Shown here: positions 59,659 through 64,000 of the stretch, piece by piece
How positions within the stretch are numbered: the stretch's first letter is position 1
How the letters are laid out: each line of letters opens with the position of its first letter
Origin: ZC4RG30 sp039917615
GTDB lineage: Bacteria > Pseudomonadota > Gammaproteobacteria > Steroidobacterales > Steroidobacteraceae
DNA length: 64,000 bases
Direction of reading: 5' to 3'
NCBI GenBank assembly: GCA_039917615.1
Contig: JBDSJD010000012.1
Location: forward strand, 1-64,000
Made by a program: the position numbers and the translations under genes
The notes under the pieces: model-generated
The model's database searches: none
What the model saw: the letters and a program-made list of their open reading frames with translations, nothing else
What the model was told of the DNA's origin: nothing

Positions 59659-60897
59659 TCAGGGTTTTACGACATTAGCGCCGTTTGTCTTCTGAGTGAA
59701 GGTGGATGGGATGCCGGGGATGATTGCGTCGAGCGTCTTTCTGCTGCTGGCATTCGGCAATTTGATCGTGAAAACGCAGCCACGTCCCGGAAGATTCTCC
59801 ACATCGATCGTTCCTTGATTGAGCGTGATGGCCCGATGGGCAATGGCAAGACCCAGCCCGACCCCCCCGCGATTCGTGTGTTGCTGCTCGAATGCCTTGA
59901 ACAAGTCGCTCGGCACAGCGGATCGCAAGCCGCCGCATTGATCCTCTACTTCGATGATCGCCTGATCGCCCACGAGCCTGCCGCGCACCTGGATCACTCC
60001 GCCAGTGCGTGTGTACTTGATCGCGTTTTGAATGACGTTGGACAGCGCCGAATAGAGCAGATAGGGGTCGGCTTCGATGACCAAGGTGGGATCGATGCCG
60101 AACTCCAGCTTCTGATTCTTGGCCTGCGCCTCAACTCCAGCCGTCACTGCAATCTGGTCGACCAGCTGCAACAGGAAGGCAGGTTCGGGATGCACTTTGG
60201 GGTCCACGCGTAACCTGACTTCCGTCAGCGACCGATCAATGAGCTCCTGTATGTGCTTCAAGCCCCGGTCCAGCACCTGGCCTGTGCTGCCGCCAAACCC
60301 AACCACGCCGTTCTTGATCAGGCGCAGCGACACATTCACGGTGGTGAGCGCGTTGCGCAGCTCATGGGCAAGGAACCCCAGGTGCTCCACTTCGCGGCTG
60401 CTGTCCACCCGGATATGGCGGGCCTGAAACGTCGTCACGGCGCCGGCAATCGCCACGTCCAGGTAGCGGTTGAGCTTCCGGAACTCGGCCGGAGTGATGG
60501 GTTCATGGTTGTCGATCGCCAGCTGTGTGATTGCCTGGCACATCGAACCGTAGGCATGCACTACATGGGAAAGTGTGTAACCGCGCTTTTGCAATTCGTC
60601 GCCGTGCGCTCCTGCAGTCCGCGCCACCTCTGCTTCGAACGGGCGACCGGCGGCGCGCGCGATGGCGGGTTCATCGCTGGCATCGGCCGCGCGCGCCATG
60701 GCCGGCCGGTCGACTTCAGATTCAAGCGGTTCTGCCGGCGTATGCTCGAGTGCGGACAGCACTTGTCTGAGGAAGATCGGCAGACCTGTCTTCAGCTCGT
60801 CGGATGAGGGACGCATACCGCCAAGTTCAATCGCCTTGGTCTCACAGATCGCCAGAAGTTTCTGCTCGTTCGATTTCAGAAATTCGTGCAGCACCAC
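59659..60897 (-). CDS. Soluble sensor histidine kinase
   Basis: A ~412-residue kinase without membrane segments. The N-terminal helical region (HEFLKSNEQKLLAICETKAI, residues ~4-50) resembles RsbRD-type sensor domains and is followed by an Ala/Glu/Arg-rich insert at ~58-95. The H-box is FLAHELRNALTT (His178); ATPase motifs are NVIQNAIKYT, VEDQCGG and GGVGLGLAIAH. The start is one of two adjacent GTG codons (60897 or 60894). No response regulator is adjacent. Two Crp/Fnr regulators lie upstream on the same strand. Confidence 0.88.
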   Translation of the reverse strand: MVLHEFLKSNEQKLLAICETKAIELGGMRPSSDELKTGLPIFLRQVLSALEHTPAEPLESEVDRPAMARAADASDEPAIARAAGRPFEAEVARTAGAHGDELQKRGYTLSHVVHAYGSMCQAITQLAIDNHEPITPAEFRKLNRYLDVAIAGAVTTFQARHIRVDSSREVEHLGFLAHELRNALTTVNVSLRLIKNGVVGFGGSTGQVLDRGLKHIQELIDRSLTEVRLRVDPKVHPEPAFLLQLVDQIAVTAGVEAQAKNQKLEFGIDPTLVIEADPYLLYSALSNVIQNAIKYTRTGGVIQVRGRLVGDQAIIEVEDQCGGLRSAVPSDLFKAFEQQHTNRGGVGLGLAIAHRAITLNQGTIDVENLPGRGCVFTIKLPNASSRKTLDAIIPGIPSTFTQKTNGANVVKP

Positions 60898-61057
60898 TGG
60901 TCTAACCTGCCTGAAGTCGTGTTCATTTTCGCGCCTTACCCTATGCCGATGCTGAGCTTTGGACTGTCTGCTACCGCACACACGGCCCGCGCCCGCTGTT
61001 CTACTTCCCCTGCTGATCTCCAGCCAGCCCCGAGTTGATCCTTGAGCTCGTGGGGTG

Positions 61058-61777
61058 TCAATCCAGTGCTCGACGATAGGTGCCGAGGTCCTTGACGTAG
61101 CAGTCACAGGCAGCAGCCTCCAGGCCCCGCCCATCGATAATCTCCACATTACCCCGGCTGTAGCGGATCAATCCGCGTTCCTGCAGAAGCTGGGCTTCGC
61201 GCGTCACGCCCGCACGTCGCACACCCAGAATGCCTGCCAGAAATTCGTGCGTGATGTGGAAATCGTCCGCATGGGCACGATCGCGAGTCATCAGAATCCG
61301 GTTGGCCAGCCGCCCCTCAAGCACGTGGAAGCCTGCACAGATGGCGGCCTGGGTGCGCTGGGTGAAAAGTACATATAGATAGAGATTGAGTCGACGACGC
61401 AGCGTCGGATAGCGGGTCATAGACTTCAGGAACGGTGCCACGTCGAATCGCCACGCCGCAGCATCACTGAGGATCTCGGCGTGCAGCGGCGCGATGCCCA
61501 CTCCGAGCAGGGACCAGATCCCCAGCATGCCCTCATCGCCAATCATGCCGACAGCCACCCGAGGGTGTCCGGCGACTGGCGTCGTCAACGACACCGATCC
61601 CCGGATGGGGAAGAAGACATGGCGGATTTTCTGGCCCGGCTCGAACAATACCGTCTTTGTCGGCAGATTGATCCTGGTGCCCAGGGCACTGAGACCACGA
61701 TAGTCGCGTTCGCTCAGGTCGGAGAGCAGCAGGTTGCCTTCTCCACTGCTCTGGCGGGACTCAGCATCGTGAAACAT
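61058..61777 (-). CDS. Crp/Fnr-family transcriptional regulator
   Basis: A 239-residue regulator with an N-terminal cyclic-nucleotide-like beta-barrel (VLFEPGQKIRHVFFPIRGSV) and a C-terminal winged helix (HEFLAGILGVRRAGVTREAQ, ~173-192). It lacks Fnr-type cysteine clustering at the N-terminus. The FPIRGSVSL and GMIGDEGMLG text marks the 'NEGMIG' subgroup common in rhizobia-like and stress islands. Effector unknown. Confidence 0.9.
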   Translation of the reverse strand: MFHDAESRQSSGEGNLLLSDLSERDYRGLSALGTRINLPTKTVLFEPGQKIRHVFFPIRGSVSLTTPVAGHPRVAVGMIGDEGMLGIWSLLGVGIAPLHAEILSDAAAWRFDVAPFLKSMTRYPTLRRRLNLYLYVLFTQRTQAAICAGFHVLEGRLANRILMTRDRAHADDFHITHEFLAGILGVRRAGVTREAQLLQERGLIRYSRGNVEIIDGRGLEAAACDCYVKDLGTYRRALD

Positions 61778-61861
61778 AGGCGTATCGCATCACAAGGATG
61801 ATTGCGCAGCCTGATCGAGACAGCCCTCATTGGTCTGTTCGCTAAAGCACATGACTTTGCG

Positions 61862-62587
61862 TCAGATGGGCCTGGGCATCAGCCGGTCACTCTCCCGCTT
61901 CACAACGGCATAACACTCGCAGCTCAACTGCTCGAGTTGCGGCCGATCGAGTACCTCGATACTGCCGCGGTGGTAGGCGATGACCCCAAGCTTCTGCAAC
62001 TTGCCCGCGGCTTCGGTTACGCCCTCGCGGCGAACTCCGAGCATGTTGGCGATGAGCTCCTGGGTCATTGTCAGTTGATTATCCTTAAGCCGATCAAGCG
62101 ACAACAGCAGCCAGCGACACAACTGCTGGTCCACGGAGTGGTGGCGATTGCAGACGGCGGTCTGCGCCATCTGGGTGATTAGCGCCTGGGTATAGCGCAG
62201 CAGCAGAACCTGCATGGACCCATTGTTGTGAAACTCTTCCTTCAGACGCTGCCCGAGGAGCTTGTACGCGTATCCAGCACTCTGGACGATGGCCCGACTA
62301 GGCGTGGATTCACCGCCCATAAAGAGCGCTATGCCAATCATTCCCTCGTTGCCCACTACAGAAATCTCGGCCGAAGAGCCGTTCTCCAGCACATACAGCA
62401 GGGACACGATGCAGTTCGTGGGAAAGTAGACATGTTGAAGAGCATCCCCCGATTCGTAGAGGACCTTGCCGAGCGGCATCCGCACCAGCTCCAGAAGCGG
62501 CAACAACCGCTGGCCCACCTCTGACGGCAGCGCGCCGAGAATGTGATTGTCGCTGGGGTTAAACGAAGCTGTGACGGCGCACCTCAT
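61862..62587 (-). CDS. Crp/Fnr-family transcriptional regulator
   Basis: A 241-residue regulator of the same subgroup: VLYESGDALQHVYFPTNCIV, SVVGNEGMIGIALFMGGEST, and a winged helix with QELIANMLGVRREGVTEAAG (~176-195). I start at the ATG giving MRCAVTASFNPSDNHI; the longer frame upstream is intergenic. It lies 84 bases before the other Crp/Fnr gene. It is a clear but distant paralogue of that gene. Confidence 0.9.
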   Translation of the reverse strand: MRCAVTASFNPSDNHILGALPSEVGQRLLPLLELVRMPLGKVLYESGDALQHVYFPTNCIVSLLYVLENGSSAEISVVGNEGMIGIALFMGGESTPSRAIVQSAGYAYKLLGQRLKEEFHNNGSMQVLLLRYTQALITQMAQTAVCNRHHSVDQQLCRWLLLSLDRLKDNQLTMTQELIANMLGVRREGVTEAAGKLQKLGVIAYHRGSIEVLDRPQLEQLSCECYAVVKRESDRLMPRPI

Positions 62588-62776
62588 GTACTCCGACGGG
62601 CGTTGCTCGGTGCGCCATCCTAACAGACTGCATGGTGATGTATGTGCGATACCGCACCGATGGTGCACCGCAAGCATCGGCGACAGATCCGCATCCACGT
62701 ACGCTGACGCACAGACCATCCAGGAATTGCCTGCCACTCTCGCAGGCCTGCAAGCCGATCACGCCGAGAGAGTCCC
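62588..62776. promoter_or_regulatory. Divergent promoter region between crp-like and DUF4398 genes
   Basis: The 189-base gap serves genes on both strands. It holds the short inverted repeat GTGCG-ATAC-CGCAC at 62644-62657, a possible regulator site, but no canonical Crp or Fnr box. Confidence 0.3.
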
Positions 62777-63172
62777 ATGCCTAGTTCATTCCTCAGTTGT
62801 TCCCATCCAGGATTTCGCAGCGCTGCCAGCCTCGCTGCCCTGCTGGCACTCGCAGCCTGTGCTTCCGCTCCCCCAGCGCCAACTGCAAGCCTGGTAGACG
62901 CCCGATCAGCTGTCGGCAATGCCGAGAAAGCCGGTGCCGGGCAGTACGCTGCCGCGGAGCTTGGCGAGGCACGCGACAAGCTGGCGGCCGCCGATGCAGC
63001 CGTCCTGCAGAAAAACATGCTCGTTGCGCAGCGCATGGCCGACCAGTCCCGCGTCGAGGCAGATCTGGCTACCGCAAAAACCGGCGAGGCCAAGGCCTTC
63101 GCGGTCAATGACGAGATGAAGCAAGGCAACAAGGCCCTGGTCGAAGAGCTGCAGCGCAAGGGCGGAGAATAG
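62777..63172 (+). CDS. DUF4398 lipoprotein
   Basis: A 131-residue lipoprotein: signal peptide with lipobox ALAAC (Cys 28), then a helical DUF4398 domain (LVDARSAVGNAEKAGAGQYA, ELGEARDKLAAADAAV). DUF4398 proteins commonly precede OmpA-family lipoproteins, as here, with two bases between the genes. Role unknown; probably periplasmic, outer-membrane-anchored. Confidence 0.85.
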   Translation: MPSSFLSCSHPGFRSAASLAALLALAACASAPPAPTASLVDARSAVGNAEKAGAGQYAAAELGEARDKLAAADAAVLQKNMLVAQRMADQSRVEADLATAKTGEAKAFAVNDEMKQGNKALVEELQRKGGE

Positions 63173-63174
63173 CC

Positions 63175-64000
63175 ATGAACTCATCCAGCAATTTCGATGC
63201 TCGCCGCACCACCACGCTGGTTGCCGCAGCGATCACCACCATTCTGCTTGCGGCCTGCGCATCTGTGCCGGTGGCGCCATCAGGCGCCGCGGCAGCTCGA
63301 ACCAGACTCACGCAGTTGCAGTCCAATCCGGATCTGTCAGCGCGCGCTCCCGCGGCAATCAAGGAAGCCGAAACCGCCGTACGGTTGGCCGAAACGCCAC
63401 AGCGGGACGCCGAGCTCGCCAAACACAATGTCTACATGGCCGACAAAAAAGTGGGAGTCGCTGTCGCTCTGGCCAGAACCGGGCTTGCAGAGACGCAACG
63501 TGCTGCCATCAGTCAGCAGCGCGACAATGCGCGTCTTGACGCCCGCACAAGGGAAGCTGACGCGGCCACGAGTCGCCTCGCGGCCGCTAAAGTGGCGCTC
63601 GTGGAGCAGGAGCGGGTGACTGCGGCAAACATGAATGCCGCCGTACTCGCGCGTAACGACGCCGAGCAGGCACGCGTTGCCGCCGAACTGGCACGTAAGG
63701 AAACCGAAGCCGCGCGCATGTCGGCGGCTCAGGAGGCCGAGACTGCGCGGCTGGCTGGGGTTGAAGCGGCACAGCAAGCGGCAGAACTGCAACGTCAGAT
63801 TGAAGAGCTGCGCGCGCGGCCCACCGACCGCGGTCTGGTGCTGACACTTGGTGATGTGTTGTTCGCAAGTGGTCAGGCAGACCTGAAAGCGGGCGCCACC
63901 ACCAACCTCGACAAGCTGGTGGCGTTTCTTTCCAGATACCCAAACCGCACGGTGATGATCGAAGGCTATACAGATAGCCTCGGCAGCGACGACCTCAACC
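63175..64000 (+). CDS. OmpA-family lipoprotein with DUF4398-like coiled coil (partial)
   Basis: The window ends inside this gene; 275 codons are visible. A lipobox LAAC (Cys 28) follows the signal peptide. Residues ~35-220 are Ala/Glu/Arg-rich helix, strongly coiled-coil, with a DUF4398-like start. The OmpA peptidoglycan-binding domain begins at ~222 (LTLGDVLFASGQADLKAGAT, then MIEGYTDSLGSDDLN). It would link outer membrane and peptidoglycan. It forms an operon with the DUF4398 lipoprotein. Confidence 0.88.
   Translation, partial: MNSSSNFDARRTTTLVAAAITTILLAACASVPVAPSGAAAARTRLTQLQSNPDLSARAPAAIKEAETAVRLAETPQRDAELAKHNVYMADKKVGVAVALARTGLAETQRAAISQQRDNARLDARTREADAATSRLAAAKVALVEQERVTAANMNAAVLARNDAEQARVAAELARKETEAARMSAAQEAETARLAGVEAAQQAAELQRQIEELRARPTDRGLVLTLGDVLFASGQADLKAGATTNLDKLVAFLSRYPNRTVMIEGYTDSLGSDDLN

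Overview
The window reads as a chromosome segment of a GC-rich gammaproteobacterium, probably near the Xanthomonadales/Nevskiales/Steroidobacterales. This placement is inferred from gene order: recR-ybaB-dnaX-ffs, mlaFEDCB, a complete SUF operon headed by an Rrf2-type regulator, rpsP-rimM-trmD-rplS with ffh and sppA, rpsF-rpsR-rplI-dnaB-alr, and rnr-rlmB. No 16S rRNA is present to confirm it.

Layout: 0.5-3.8 kb (minus) is recR, ybaB, dnaX, SRP RNA, tRNA-Ser(GGA) and a small lipoprotein behind dapA. 4.8-9.6 kb (plus) is gcvR, bcp, a PIN-PhoH protein, bepA and mlaA. 9.6-14 kb (minus) is osmC, then a class I aldolase followed by mlaFEDCB. 14.3-21.6 kb (plus) is a DUF1801 protein and the SUF operon (regulator, sufB-C-D-S-U-T) ending in a SixA-like phosphatase. 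21.6-30.8 kb (minus) holds the transglutaminase/alpha-E/ATP-grasp trio, a queuosine-precursor transporter, sppA, and the rplS-trmD-rimM-rpsP and ffh genes. 31-36 kb has a VapBC-type toxin-antitoxin pair, radA, a PP2C-FHA pair, bfd, bfr and alr. 36.7-46.1 kb (minus) is the rnr-rlmB ... rpsF-rpsR-rplI-dnaB-alr backbone. It is interrupted between rlmB and rpsF by a protocatechuate 4,5-dioxygenase (ligAB), a secreted EF-hand protein and an OFA-family transporter.

From 46.2 kb the DNA is accessory. A tRNA-Leu(CAG) gene is followed by a ~7.4 kb island. The last 21 bases of the tRNA plus ~100 bp of downstream sequence, including a terminator, recur imperfectly at 53.7 kb. No integrase remains, but clustered TGTGGGTA-type repeats lie just inside both ends. 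The island carries an alpha/beta hydrolase, a frameshifted GIY-YIG gene, four overlapping tiny membrane/lipoprotein genes, an IS5-type transposase tail, and two convergent GntR-plus-membrane-protein modules, each with its own inverted-repeat operator.

Beyond 53.8 kb lies a stress/transport region mixing live genes with remnants. Live genes are a winged-helix gene with two DUF5985-like membrane proteins, an MscS channel, an SLC13 permease, a dicarboxylate symporter, a histidine kinase, two Crp/Fnr regulators, a DUF4398 lipoprotein and an OmpA-family lipoprotein cut by the window edge. Remnants are pieces that look like a LuxR regulator, a cation antiporter tail and an HPF-like protein. All starts, motifs and repeats were read by eye; no database search was run.
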